In this document: piece after piece, positions 35,122 through 43,643 of the stretch
How positions within the stretch are numbered: the first letter of the stretch is position 1
Layout of the letters: every line of letters begins with the position of its first letter
NCBI RefSeq assembly: GCF_004348985.1
Contig: NZ_SMKW01000001.1
Location: 124,001-188,000 of the forward strand
Direction: 5' to 3'
DNA: 64,000 nt
Source: Saccharopolyspora elongata
GTDB taxonomy: Bacteria; Actinomycetota; Actinomycetes; Mycobacteriales; Pseudonocardiaceae
The notes under the pieces: model-generated
Databases searched by the model: none
What the model was told of the DNA's origin: nothing
Seen by the model: only the letters and a program-made list of their open reading frames with translations
Program-made: the position numbers and the translations under genes

Positions 35122-36279
35122 TCAGGGGGCCGCCGTCAGCGGTACCTCCCAGGTGACCGTGGTGCCGCTGTCCGGCGAGGACGTGACCACGCAGCGGCCG
35201 CCCGCCGCGACCGCGCGCTCTTCGAGGTTGCGCAGGCCGCGCTTGCTCACGTCGCGGGGAATTCCGCAGCCGTCGTCCACCACCTGCAGCAACAGCCCCG
35301 ATTCCGAGCGCCGCACCCGCACCAGCACGGTTTTCGCGCCGGCGTGCCGGACCACGTTGGACAGCGCTTCGCGGAGCGCGGCCCGGGCGTGGTCGGCCAC
35401 CGGCACCGGCACGTCGCTGAGGTCGCCTTCGATCTCCAACCGCGGCGGCCAGCCCAGCAGTTCCCCGGCGATCTGCACCTCGGAACGCATCGAATCGTCG
35501 AGCGCGGGCGCGTGCGCCGGGTCCTCCGGGTCCGCCGAGCGCAGCGTGCGGGCGGTGGCGCGGACCTCGGCGATCGCCTGGTCGATCTGCTCCATCGTCT
35601 CGGACAGGCGGGCGGCGTCGGCGGTGTCGAGGCGGCCGGACAGCCGCCGCTCCAGGACCTCCAGCTGCACGCCGGTGGCGTAGAGCCGCTGGACGATCAC
35701 GTCGTGCAGGTCGCGGGCGATGCGCTCCCGCTCCTGGTAGACGGCGATGCGCTGGCGCGCCGTGGAGCCCTCCGCGAGCACCAGCGCGAGCCCGGCCTGC
35801 GCGGCGAACGAGGTCAGCACGTCCACCGCGACCCGGGTGAAGGTGCTGGCGCCGCGCCGCCGGTACACGGCGAGCGCGCCGAGCCGCCGCTCGCGGGTGC
35901 CGAACGGCGCGACCGCGAACGGGCCGTAAACCCGCAGCGCAGCGGGGACGTAAGGGGCGGTGAGCGGATCGTCGATCAGGTCGTCGACGACGACCGGCAC
36001 GCCGCTGCGGGCGACCCGCGCCGCGGCCGAACGCGACGAGAGGACGGTGCCGACCGGGTCGCCGAGCGGGCCGGTCGCGGTGGGCGCGCCGTAGGCGGCC
36101 TCGACGGTCAGGCGGCCGTCGTCGGCTCGCACGGTGACGACGCCGAGGTCGGCCTCCGCGAGTTCGGCGGCGCGGCGGACAACCAGTGGGAGGACGGCCT
36201 CCGGATCTTCGGCGGACAGCGCCAGCCGGGTGATCTCGGTGGACGCCGCCAGCATGCGCTTGGCGAGGGTGGAATCCAT
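35122..36279 (-). CDS. GAF-domain sensor histidine kinase, NarL/DevS class
   Basis: A 385-residue cytoplasmic kinase. A GAF domain (about 25-170) is followed by the HisKA_3 dimerisation motif ERERIARDLHDVIVQRLYA, with the phosphorylated His at about 196, and a HATPase with NVVRHAGAKTV (N box), VVDDGCGIP and RGLRNLEERAVAAGG. Such kinases pair with NarL-type regulators, and one is 2.5 kb upstream on the other strand. The frame stays open to 36774 through a tandem repeat array, but ATG 36279 (or GTG 36288, with GGGAG 10 bases before it) gives a normal GAF N-terminus. Its position beside the cyd genes suggests redox or oxygen sensing. Confidence 0.87.
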   Translation of the reverse strand: MDSTLAKRMLAASTEITRLALSAEDPEAVLPLVVRRAAELAEADLGVVTVRADDGRLTVEAAYGAPTATGPLGDPVGTVLSSRSAAARVARSGVPVVVDDLIDDPLTAPYVPAALRVYGPFAVAPFGTRERRLGALAVYRRRGASTFTRVAVDVLTSFAAQAGLALVLAEGSTARQRIAVYQERERIARDLHDVIVQRLYATGVQLEVLERRLSGRLDTADAARLSETMEQIDQAIAEVRATARTLRSADPEDPAHAPALDDSMRSEVQIAGELLGWPPRLEIEGDLSDVPVPVADHARAALREALSNVVRHAGAKTVLVRVRRSESGLLLQVVDDGCGIPRDVSKRGLRNLEERAVAAGGRCVVTSSPDSGTTVTWEVPLTAAP

Positions 36280-36445
36280 GTCATGCACGAGGCTATAGCT
36301 CCCGCGAGTGCGAAGGCGGGTCCGGACGACGCAGGTCACAGCCCATCCGCGGCCCAGCCCCGGCCGTCGCGGCGACCCCGCAGGCCCGGAGCCGTGAGCG
36401 CACCGGCTTGGTGCGGAGGCTGTTCGGGACGTTGCTCTGCGCGCT

Positions 36446-36676
36446 GGTTTCGCGCGAAAACGGCGTTTGCCACACCTGCCGGACGACGGTTTCGCGCGAA
36501 AACGGCGCTCGCCACGCCCGCCAGACGACGGTTTCGCGCGAAAACGGCGCTCGCCACGCCCGCCAGACGACGGTTTCGCGCGAAAACGGCGCTCGCCACG
36601 CCCGCCAGACGACGGTTTCGCGCGAAAACGGCGCTCGCCACACCTGCCAGACGACGGTTTCGCGCGAAAACGGCGC
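36446..36676. repeat. Six-copy 42-bp tandem array of family A cores
   Basis: GGTTTCGCGCGAAAACGGCG recurs at 36446, 36488, 36530, 36572, 36614 and 36656, exactly 42 bases apart, with the linker CTCGCCACGCCCGCCAGACGAC nearly constant in the middle units (read CTCGCCACGCC, then CGCCAGACGAC). It occupies the 533-base spacer between the kinase start and the cydDC end. Because 42 is divisible by 3, frames stay open through it on both strands, giving spurious 14-residue repeats. I see no gene in this spacer. Confidence 0.9.
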
Positions 36677-36812
36677 CCCGTGCCGCGCGACCGCCCCGCG
36701 GCTTCGACACGTCGAAGACGGAGGTCCGCCGCTACCGAGTCCCTGCGCCATCGCAGCCAGAACAGCCTCTGCAACGCCCAACGCGCTCACGGCTCCGAAG
36801 CTCGCGCGGCGG

Positions 36813-39800
36813 TCACGGGAGGGCGCCTTCGCGCTGGGCCTCGCGGACGACCGCGATCTCGCCGGCCTCGACGCGCAGGACGATGTCCGCGTGGTCGGTC
36901 TCCGACCAGCGGTGCGTCACGTGGATGACGGTGCGGTCGCGCAGCGCGTGGCGCAGGCGGGCGAGCAGCGCCTCCGCGGTCGGCACGTCCAGGTGCGCGG
37001 TCGGCTCGTCGAGCAGCACCAGCTCCGCGTCCGCGGCCAGCAGGGCCCGGGCCAGTGCGAGGCGCTGTGCCTCGCCGCCCGACATCGCCGTGCCGCCGCT
37101 GCCGACCATCACGTCCAGCCGCTCCTCCCAGCCCGGCAGCCCCGCCACCCGGAGCGCCTCGCCGAGCTCTCGGTCGTCCGCCTCCGGCGCGGCGAGCCGC
37201 AGGTTCTCCCGGATCGTCGTCGACACCAGCTGCGGCTCCTGCGGGCACCATGCGACCTTCCGCGGCACCTGCACGTCGCCCCGCTCGGCCTCCAGGAATC
37301 CCAGCAGCAGCGCCAAGATCGTGGACTTCCCGCCGCCGGACGGCCCGACCACCGCGACGTGCGCCCCGGCGGGCACCCGCAAGTCCGCGCCCCGCAAGGC
37401 GATTCCGCCCGAACCCGGCCACCGGACATCGACGCCGGTCAGCTCGACACCGGACCGTGCCGCCGGATCAGCGGCGCCTCGCCCCGAATCGGCAGGGGCA
37501 TCACCACCGCCCGCCACCGGATCAGCGGAGACAGATCCGCTGCCCGAGCCGACCGCCAGCAGCGGCGCCAGACGCGCTTGCGCTGCGCGCAACGACTTCC
37601 ACTGCTGCGCAGCGGGCGGCAGCAACGCGACGGCTTCAGCCGCGGCGAGCGGCACCAGCCCGAGCAGCGGAGCAAGCTCCGGCGCCAACCGGCCTTCGGC
37701 CACCGCCGCCGCCCCGAACCAAGCTCCGCCGAGCACCGCGATCCCGACGAGGAGCGTGTTCACGGCCGTCGCTGCGCCCGCGCCGAAGGCGGCTCGGCGG
37801 GCACGAGCAGCGAGGCGCTCGTCGGCGGCGGCCAGTACGGCGCGACGCTCCTGGTGCGCGCCGAAGGCGATCAGTTCCGCCGAGCCGTCGAGCAGCGCGA
37901 GGACGCGAGCCGCGACGCGCCGGCGCCCTTCCGCCACGGCAGCGGTCGCGCGGCGCTCCGCGGCGAGCGCAGCAAGCGGACTCGCGACGAAGGCGACGAG
38001 CAGCGCAGCTGCGAGCACCGCACCCGCTTCGGGGAGCACCAGCGTTTGGAGCACCACCGCAGCGACCACGACGACCGCCGCGACCAGCGGCGGGAGGATC
38101 ACGCGCGGCTCCAGGTCGCGGACGGAGTCGACATCGTCGACGAGGCGCGCGACGCCCTCGCCGCGGCGGAGCCCGGCGGTGCGCACCGGCCCGAGTCGCA
38201 CGAGGGCATCCCACAGCTGCCGCCGGAGGCGGCCGGAGAGCCGGAAGGCGGCGTCATGCGTGACGAGCCGCTCCGCGTAGCGGAGCACCGAGCGCGACAG
38301 CGCGAAGGTGCGCACGCCCACGACCGCGACGGAGAGCGTGAGGATCGGCGGCTGCTGCGAAGCGCGGGCGATCAGCCAGGCCGACGTCGCGGTCAGCGCG
38401 AGGCCGGAGAGCAGCGAGAGCGCGCCGAGGCCGACGCCGAGGAGCGTTCGCGGCGTGATCAGGTCGCGGATGCGACCGGTCGCCGCCGGCAGGTCGGGCG
38501 GGGCGGCCGGAAGGGCCGCGGTGGCCGCTTCGGGTTCGGCTTCGGCCGCCTCCGGGCGGTGGCTGGCGAGCACGACCGTCGCGCCCGCTTCGGCGGCGCG
38601 GCGGACTGCCTCGTTGACCTGGTGGGCCGTCGCTGCGTCCAGGTGCGCGGTCGGCTCGTCGAGCAGCAGGATCTTCGCGTCGCCGCGCAGCCTCAGCAGG
38701 GCGCGTGCCACCGCGACCCGTTGACGCTCCCCTGTGGACAGTTCGTCGATGCGGCGGTCGCGGAGGTGGGCGGCGGCCGCGGCGGCGAGCGCTTCGCCGA
38801 CGTGCGCCGTCAGGTCGGGTTGGTCGGCGGTGGCGACGGTGAGCTCATCGGCGACGGTGCCGCCGGTGAACGTCGGGCGCTGCGGCACCCACGCGATGCG
38901 GCGACGCCACTCGGCCGGGTCCAGCTCGGCGATGTCCACGCCGTCGCAGGTGATCGTGCCGCTTTCCAGAGCGGCGAAGCCGAGCAGCACCGACATCGTC
39001 GTCGACTTGCCGCTGCCGCTCGGCCCGATCCCGTCGAAGCCCTCCAGCCGCACGATCTCGCCGGGCCGCGCCACGAAACTCAGGCCGTCCGGCGCGAACC
39101 CGTCCCGCCGCCGCACCCGCAACCCGGCCACCTGCACCTTCGCCGGCCCGTCGGAGCGAACGGACCGTTCACGCCGATAGGCGAGGTCAACGGTCCGTTC
39201 GCTCGAACCCAACCCACTCGACGCGAACGGGCCGCGCGAGGTGAACGGACCGTTCGCCTCGTCTAGCGATGCGGAGGTGGCGTTCGCCTCGCCGCGCGAA
39301 GCGCCGCCGCTCACGATCTCGTCGACCCGGCGGACGGCTTCGACGCCGTCTTCGCTGGCGTGGTGCGCCGCTCCGGCCGCGCGCAGCGGCAGGTAGCACT
39401 CCGGCGCGAGGATCAGCACCAACAGGCCCGTCGCCAGGTCGAGGTCGCCGGAGACCAGCCGCAGGCCGATGCCGACCGCCACCATCGCCACCGACAGCGA
39501 CGACAACAGCTCCAGGACCAGCGCTGAGAGGAAGGCGATGCGCAGCGTCGCGATCGTGGTGCGGCGGTGCGAGTCGCTGACGCGGCGGACGACCTCGCCC
39601 TGCGCTCGCGCCCGCCCGAACGCCGTCAGCACCGGCAGCGCCCGGATCAGCTCCAGCAGTTGCCCGGACAGCCGCTGCACCGCATCGGCGGCGCGCGAGG
39701 TGCGCTGCTCGGTGTACTTGCCGACGAGCCACGCGAACAGCGGGATCAGCGGCACGGTGATCACGATGACCAGCGCGGAAACCCAGTCGGAGAACAGGAT

Positions 39801-40253
39801 CCAGGCCCCCACCAGCGGCGGCACCACCGCCGCGGTCACCAGCGCGGGCAGGTACTTGGTGAAGTACGCGTCGAGCGCGTCGAGGCCCTTGGTGGCGAGC
39901 GCGGTCAGCTCGGCCGGGCCGCGCCGGTGGATCCACTCCGGGCCCCGCCGCAGCGCGGAATCCAGCAGCAGGCCGCGCAGCTCCTCCTTCGCGCCCGCCG
40001 CCGCCCGGGCGGACACCGACTCGGTCGCCCAGCCCAGCGCGGCCCGCGCCACCACCGCACCGGCGAGCACCACGAGGTGGTCGCCGATCTCCTCCGGCGA
40101 GGCGGCGCTGGTCACCACGGCCGCGAGCGCGCTGCCCAACGCCCAGGCCTGCACGATCAGCGCGGCCGCGTTGCCGACGGAGAGCAGCCCGGCCACGACG
40201 AGCGCGCGCCGGGCCGACCCCGAAAGCCGAGGCAGAGCTCCCAGCGGACCCAT
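36813..40253 (-). CDS. cydDC: Fused CydD-CydC thiol/heme ABC exporter
   Basis: A 1146-residue protein equal to CydD plus CydC joined. Each half has six membrane segments and an ATPase. The first Walker A is GPSGSGKST (about 408-416) with signature LSTGERQRVAVARALL (about 505-520); the second is GPSGGGKST (about 965-973) with MSGGEAQRLALARALL (about 1055-1070). The exporter moves cysteine/glutathione or heme to the periplasm and is needed to assemble cytochrome bd, whose genes lie upstream on the same strand. The linker at about residues 330-366 is encoded by palindromic repeats and looks inserted. The fused form occurs in several actinobacteria. Confidence 0.93.
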   Translation of the reverse strand: MGPLGALPRLSGSARRALVVAGLLSVGNAAALIVQAWALGSALAAVVTSAASPEEIGDHLVVLAGAVVARAALGWATESVSARAAAGAKEELRGLLLDSALRRGPEWIHRRGPAELTALATKGLDALDAYFTKYLPALVTAAVVPPLVGAWILFSDWVSALVIVITVPLIPLFAWLVGKYTEQRTSRAADAVQRLSGQLLELIRALPVLTAFGRARAQGEVVRRVSDSHRRTTIATLRIAFLSALVLELLSSLSVAMVAVGIGLRLVSGDLDLATGLLVLILAPECYLPLRAAGAAHHASEDGVEAVRRVDEIVSGGASRGEANATSASLDEANGPFTSRGPFASSGLGSSERTVDLAYRRERSVRSDGPAKVQVAGLRVRRRDGFAPDGLSFVARPGEIVRLEGFDGIGPSGSGKSTTMSVLLGFAALESGTITCDGVDIAELDPAEWRRRIAWVPQRPTFTGGTVADELTVATADQPDLTAHVGEALAAAAAAHLRDRRIDELSTGERQRVAVARALLRLRGDAKILLLDEPTAHLDAATAHQVNEAVRRAAEAGATVVLASHRPEAAEAEPEAATAALPAAPPDLPAATGRIRDLITPRTLLGVGLGALSLLSGLALTATSAWLIARASQQPPILTLSVAVVGVRTFALSRSVLRYAERLVTHDAAFRLSGRLRRQLWDALVRLGPVRTAGLRRGEGVARLVDDVDSVRDLEPRVILPPLVAAVVVVAAVVLQTLVLPEAGAVLAAALLVAFVASPLAALAAERRATAAVAEGRRRVAARVLALLDGSAELIAFGAHQERRAVLAAADERLAARARRAAFGAGAATAVNTLLVGIAVLGGAWFGAAAVAEGRLAPELAPLLGLVPLAAAEAVALLPPAAQQWKSLRAAQARLAPLLAVGSGSGSVSADPVAGGGDAPADSGRGAADPAARSGVELTGVDVRWPGSGGIALRGADLRVPAGAHVAVVGPSGGGKSTILALLLGFLEAERGDVQVPRKVAWCPQEPQLVSTTIRENLRLAAPEADDRELGEALRVAGLPGWEERLDVMVGSGGTAMSGGEAQRLALARALLAADAELVLLDEPTAHLDVPTAEALLARLRHALRDRTVIHVTHRWSETDHADIVLRVEAGEIAVVREAQREGALP
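39155..39256. repeat. Family F GAACGGNCCGTTC palindromes inside cydDC
   Basis: GCGAACGGACCGTTCACGC (39155-39173), CAACGGTCCGTTCG (39188-39201), CGAACGGGCCGCGCG (39223-39237, half-decayed) and GTGAACGGACCGTTCGC (39241-39257). They encode the Ser/Gly/Arg-rich linker between the first transmembrane and ATPase domains, so a repeat cluster has been accommodated in frame. Confidence 0.7.
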
Positions 40254-40270
40254 TACGAACTCCTAGTCGA

Positions 40271-40346
40271 ATCGCCAGGTCACGGGCCGTGCGTACTTTC
40301 TGCCGCTATGGCAACACAAAGCACGCACGGGACCTGACCAGCGGAA
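40271..40346. repeat. Family D long palindrome copy 3
   Basis: About 76 bp between cydB and cydDC, beginning 3 bases after the cydB stop on the minus strand. On the plus strand, inner arms GGCCGTGCGTACTTT and AAAGCACGCACGG, outer right arm GACCTGACCAGCGGAA, apex CCGCTATGGCAA. It may attenuate transcription between cydB and cydDC. Confidence 0.78.
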
Positions 40347-40349
40347 CCG

Positions 40350-41363
40350 TCAGGCACTGGGCACGTGCACCGGCGGGATGTGCTTGGTGCCGATGCGCTT
40401 GCGGAACACCCAGTACGTCCAGCCCTGGTAGATCAGCACCGCCGGGGTGCCGAAGGCCGCGACCCAGGTGATCACCGTCAGCGTGTACGGGCTGGACGCG
40501 GTGTCCGCGATGGACAACGACCACGCCGGGTCCAAAGTGGACGGAATCACGTTCGGCCACAGCGCGCCGAACAGGGTCACCACCACGCCGGCCAGCGCCA
40601 CGCCCTGCAGCGCGAACGCCTGGCCGTCCCGCCACTGGTACAGCCGGGCCAGTCCGGCCAGCGCCGCGACCAGCGCGATCACCAGCGGCACCCAGGTCCA
40701 GGTCTCGCCCTCCCGGAGCTGCGCGATGAACACCAGCGCGATCACCGGCAGCAGCAGCGGCACCCCGGCCATCAGCGCGAACCGCCGCGCCCGCTCCCGG
40801 ATCTCACCCTCGGTCTTGAGCGACAGGAACACCGCGCCGTGCAGCAGCGAGAACCCGCACACCGCGAGCGCGCCGATCACGTTCGGCAGCGTGAAGATCG
40901 TCCACCAGCCGCCGACCCGGTCGCCGTTGGCGTCCAGCGGCAGCCCGAAGACGCTCGCGGACAGCACCAGCCCCACGATCAGCGGAGAGATCCACGAGGC
41001 GAGCACGATCACCACGTCCCAGGTGCGCCGCCAGCGGGCGGTGTCCACCTTGCCGCGGTACTCGAACGCCACGCCCCGCCCGATCAGCGCCAGCAGCAGC
41101 ACCAGCAGCGGCAGGTAGGCCGTGCTCAACAGGGACGCGTACCAGCCGGGGAAGGCAGCGAAGGTCGCGCCGATCGCGACGATCAACCAGACCTCGTTGC
41201 CGTCCCAGACCGGGCCGATCGTGTTGATCAGCACCCGCCGTTCCTCGTTGCGGCGGCCCAGCACCGGCAGCAGCATGCCGACGCCGAAGTCGAAGCCCTC
41301 CAGGAACAGGTAGCCCAGCCACAGCAGGGCGATCACGCAGAACCAGAAGGTGGGCAGATCCAT
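40350..41363 (-). CDS. cydB: Cytochrome bd oxidase subunit II
   Basis: A 337-residue membrane protein with about eight to nine segments. CydB features are FWFCVIALLWLGYLFLEGFDFGVGM (split: WFCVIALLWLGYLFLEG, FDFGVGMLLP, residues 6-33), GPVWDGNEVWL (about 50-60), GRGVAFEYRGK and WISPLIVGLV. With CydA it forms the high-affinity quinol oxidase that reduces oxygen at low tension. It is 15 bases downstream of cydA. A family D palindrome separates it from cydDC. Confidence 0.96.
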   Translation of the reverse strand: MDLPTFWFCVIALLWLGYLFLEGFDFGVGMLLPVLGRRNEERRVLINTIGPVWDGNEVWLIVAIGATFAAFPGWYASLLSTAYLPLLVLLLALIGRGVAFEYRGKVDTARWRRTWDVVIVLASWISPLIVGLVLSASVFGLPLDANGDRVGGWWTIFTLPNVIGALAVCGFSLLHGAVFLSLKTEGEIRERARRFALMAGVPLLLPVIALVFIAQLREGETWTWVPLVIALVAALAGLARLYQWRDGQAFALQGVALAGVVVTLFGALWPNVIPSTLDPAWSLSIADTASSPYTLTVITWVAAFGTPAVLIYQGWTYWVFRKRIGTKHIPPVHVPSA

Positions 41364-41378
41364 CGCAGGTGCAGCCTC

Positions 41379-42884
41379 TCAGTACGCGAAGGACAGGGCT
41401 TCGTCGTCGGACTTCTCCTCGCCCTCCGGCGGTTTCGGCGGCATCACCCCGTCGAAGCCACCGCGCACGTAGCGGACGATCAGGAAGATCTCCACGATCG
41501 CGAGCACCCCGTACAGCGCAGTCAGGGCGATCACCGAGGTCAGCAACTCGCCGGGGGACACCCCCGAGGACACGGCCGACGCGGTGAACATCCACACGCC
41601 GTCGACGCCGGACGGATCGGGGTTGGGCACCACCACGAACGGCTGGCGGCCCATCTCGGTGAACACCCAGCCGGCGATGTTGCCGAGGAACGGCAGCGCG
41701 ATGCTCAGCACCGCCAGCGGCGCCCACCACTTGCCCGGCGGGAACTTCCGCTTGCGGGTCAACCAGAGCACGAACACCGCGCCGAGCGCGGCCAGGCCGC
41801 CGAAGCCGATCATGAACCGGAAGCCCCAGTAGGTCACCGGCAGGTTCGGCGTGTAGTCGATCGGCTGCCCGGCGAACGAGCCCAGCCGCGGGTCGTCCGG
41901 GTAGTGCGTGCCGTACTTGGCCTGGTACTCCGGGATCAGCGCCTGCACGCCCTTGACCTCGCTGGAGAAGTCGCCTTCGGCGAGGTAGGACAGGATGTAG
42001 GGCACCGTGATGCTCTTGACGTTCTCGCAGTCGGGCCGGCTGACGTCGCCGATCGCGAAGATCGAGAAGCTTGCGGGTGCCTCGCTGTGGCACAGCGCCT
42101 CCGCGGACGCCATCTTCATGGGCTGCTGCTGGAACATCAGCTTGCCCTGGATGTCACCGGAGATCGCCAGCCCGGCGAAGGCGATCACCGCGACCCACGC
42201 GCCCAGCCGCAGCGAGCCGTGCCAGGCGCGGCGGTCCTCGTCGTCCGGGGCGGACTTGCGGTGGTGGCGGGCGATCTGCCAGGCGGCGATGCCGATCAGG
42301 AACGAGCCGGCGACCGCGAAGCAGCCGAACACGGTGTGCGGGAACGCGGCGAGCACGGTGTTGTTGGCCAGCACCTCCCAGATCGAGGTCAGCCGGGGCC
42401 GGCCGTCGACCATCTCGATGCCGACCGGGTGCTGCATCCACGAGTTGGCGGCCAGGATGAAGTACGCGGACAGCACGGTGGCCAGCGAGAACGCCCAGGC
42501 GCAGGCCAGGTGCACGCCCTTGGACAGCCGGTCCCAGCCGAAGATCCACAGGCCGAGGAAGGTCGACTCGACGAAGAACGCGAGCAGGCCCTCCATGGCC
42601 AGCGGCGCGCCGAAGACGTCGCCGACGAAGCGCGAGTAGGAGCTCCAGGCCATGCCGAACTGGAACTCCTGCACGATGCCGGTGACCACGCCCATGGCGA
42701 AGTTGATCAGCATCAACTTGCCCCAGAACTTGGTCATCTTCAGGTAGCGCTGCTTGCCGGTGCGGTACCAAGCGGTCTGCATGCCGGCGACCAGGATCGC
42801 CAGCCCGATGGTCAGCGGCACCATCAGGAAGTGGTAGACGGTAGTGATCCCGAACTGCCATCGGGCGATGTCGAGCAGATCCAC
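41379..42884 (-). CDS. cydA: Cytochrome bd oxidase subunit I
   Basis: A 501-residue protein carrying the hemes. ARWQFGITTVYHFLMVPLTI (residues 6-25) contains the His ligand, and GVVTGIVQEFQFGMAW has the conserved Glu and Met region. The periplasmic Q-loop is in the short form, with no long insertion: QALIPEYQAKYG then FMIGFGG. GRQPFVV and a charged tail with EGEEKSDDEALSFAY follow. The GTG at 42884 is chosen because the conserved N-terminus starts six residues later. It is first of cydA-cydB, followed by cydDC on the same strand. Confidence 0.96.
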   Translation of the reverse strand: MDLLDIARWQFGITTVYHFLMVPLTIGLAILVAGMQTAWYRTGKQRYLKMTKFWGKLMLINFAMGVVTGIVQEFQFGMAWSSYSRFVGDVFGAPLAMEGLLAFFVESTFLGLWIFGWDRLSKGVHLACAWAFSLATVLSAYFILAANSWMQHPVGIEMVDGRPRLTSIWEVLANNTVLAAFPHTVFGCFAVAGSFLIGIAAWQIARHHRKSAPDDEDRRAWHGSLRLGAWVAVIAFAGLAISGDIQGKLMFQQQPMKMASAEALCHSEAPASFSIFAIGDVSRPDCENVKSITVPYILSYLAEGDFSSEVKGVQALIPEYQAKYGTHYPDDPRLGSFAGQPIDYTPNLPVTYWGFRFMIGFGGLAALGAVFVLWLTRKRKFPPGKWWAPLAVLSIALPFLGNIAGWVFTEMGRQPFVVVPNPDPSGVDGVWMFTASAVSSGVSPGELLTSVIALTALYGVLAIVEIFLIVRYVRGGFDGVMPPKPPEGEEKSDDEALSFAY

Positions 42885-42964
42885 GGCTCCACCCTGCCGC
42901 CCTGTACTGCGAATGCGCAGAGGCAAGGGCCCTATCTCGCCCGGTCGAGAGTCCTGTCCTGGAC

Positions 42965-43033
42965 GGGACCTTGGTCCCGGTCACGCAGAGCAGCCGAAGT
43001 CACCGGATCGATTACTTGTACCAAGCGATCCGG
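42965..43033. promoter_or_regulatory. Two inverted repeats upstream of cydA
   Basis: GGGACCTTGGTCCC (42965-42978) and CCGGATCG/CGATCCGG (43003-43010 and 43026-43033, 15-base spacer) lie in the 219-base divergent spacer between cydA and the ECF sigma gene. They are possible operators for oxygen or redox control of cyd. They do not match the Rex consensus. Confidence 0.35.
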
Positions 43034-43068
43034 CGACGCGAAAGACCTCTGCGTGAACACGCCGACCG

Positions 43069-43095
43069 AAAACCGTTCCGGCCGTCCGTGCGTCT
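43069..43095 (+). promoter_or_regulatory. Possible ECF-type promoter of the sigma operon
   Basis: AAAACC (about 43069) and CGTCT (43091) are spaced about 16 bases apart just before the sigma factor gene, resembling the AAC/CGTC elements of ECF promoters. This would mean autoregulation. The match is short and unproven. Confidence 0.3.
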
Positions 43096-43103
43096 AGAGG
43101 TGT

Positions 43104-43643
43104 GTGCGCGATCAAGACCGGGAAGACGAGCGGTTGCTCAGGCGGGTCGCTCGTGGCGACCGGGGCGCCTTCGACGAGCTCTACGGGCGCAACGCGGGCT
43201 GGCTGGCGGTCCGGCTGCGCCGCCGCTGCGGCGATCCCGAACTGGCCGCCGAGGTGCTGCAGGACTGCTTCCTGACGGCGTGGCGCTCGGCGGCCGGATT
43301 CGACCCGTCGCGCAGCGCCGCCGGCTGGCTGTGGACCATCGCGACGAGCCGGCTGATCGACGCGCACCGCCGCCACAACGTCCGCATCCAGCCCGTCGGG
43401 GAGCCGGTCGATTCGGCGATCACCGCGGAATCCGCGGAGGACGAGGTGCTGGCCCGGGCCTTCAGCCCCGAGCTGGCCGGCGCCCTGCACCGGCTCTCCC
43501 CCGAGCTCCGGGCGGTCCTGCAGGCCACCGTGCTCGACGGCCGGACCGTGCGGGAGACCTCCGAGCTGCTCGGAATTCCCGAGGGCACGGTCAAGACCCG
43601 CGCGCGCAAAGCCCGCCACATCCTGAAGGAGGCACTCGCATGA
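43104..43643 (+). CDS. ECF sigma-70 family RNA polymerase sigma factor
   Basis: A 179-residue two-domain ECF sigma factor. Region 2 has AFDELYGRNAGWLAVRL and EVLQDCFLTAWRS (about 22-60) with GWLWTIATSRLIDAHRR. Region 4 has LSPELRAVLQATVLDGRTVR and LLGIPEGTVKTRARKARHIL (about 130-175). The start is a GTG. Its end overlaps the anti-sigma gene start by ATGA, and a dedicated ABC transporter follows, so the sigma factor probably senses an envelope stress or compound the transporter handles. Confidence 0.93.
   Translation: MRDQDREDERLLRRVARGDRGAFDELYGRNAGWLAVRLRRRCGDPELAAEVLQDCFLTAWRSAAGFDPSRSAAGWLWTIATSRLIDAHRRHNVRIQPVGEPVDSAITAESAEDEVLARAFSPELAGALHRLSPELRAVLQATVLDGRTVRETSELLGIPEGTVKTRARKARHILKEALA

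Noticed and set aside
36446-36676. Regular repeat array reminiscent of a CRISPR
   Set aside because: The whole 42-base unit including its linker repeats; there are no variable spacers, and no cas genes are in the window.
35122-36774. A 550-residue version of the histidine kinase with an Arg-rich repeat N-terminus
   Set aside because: The extra 165 residues are only the open frame through the 42-bp array. The same core is non-coding elsewhere, and a normal GAF start exists at 36279.
42965-43033. Rex or FNR site upstream of cydA
   Set aside because: The dyads do not match TTGTGA-type or TTGAT-N4-ATCAA consensus sequences, so only unassigned inverted repeats are reported.
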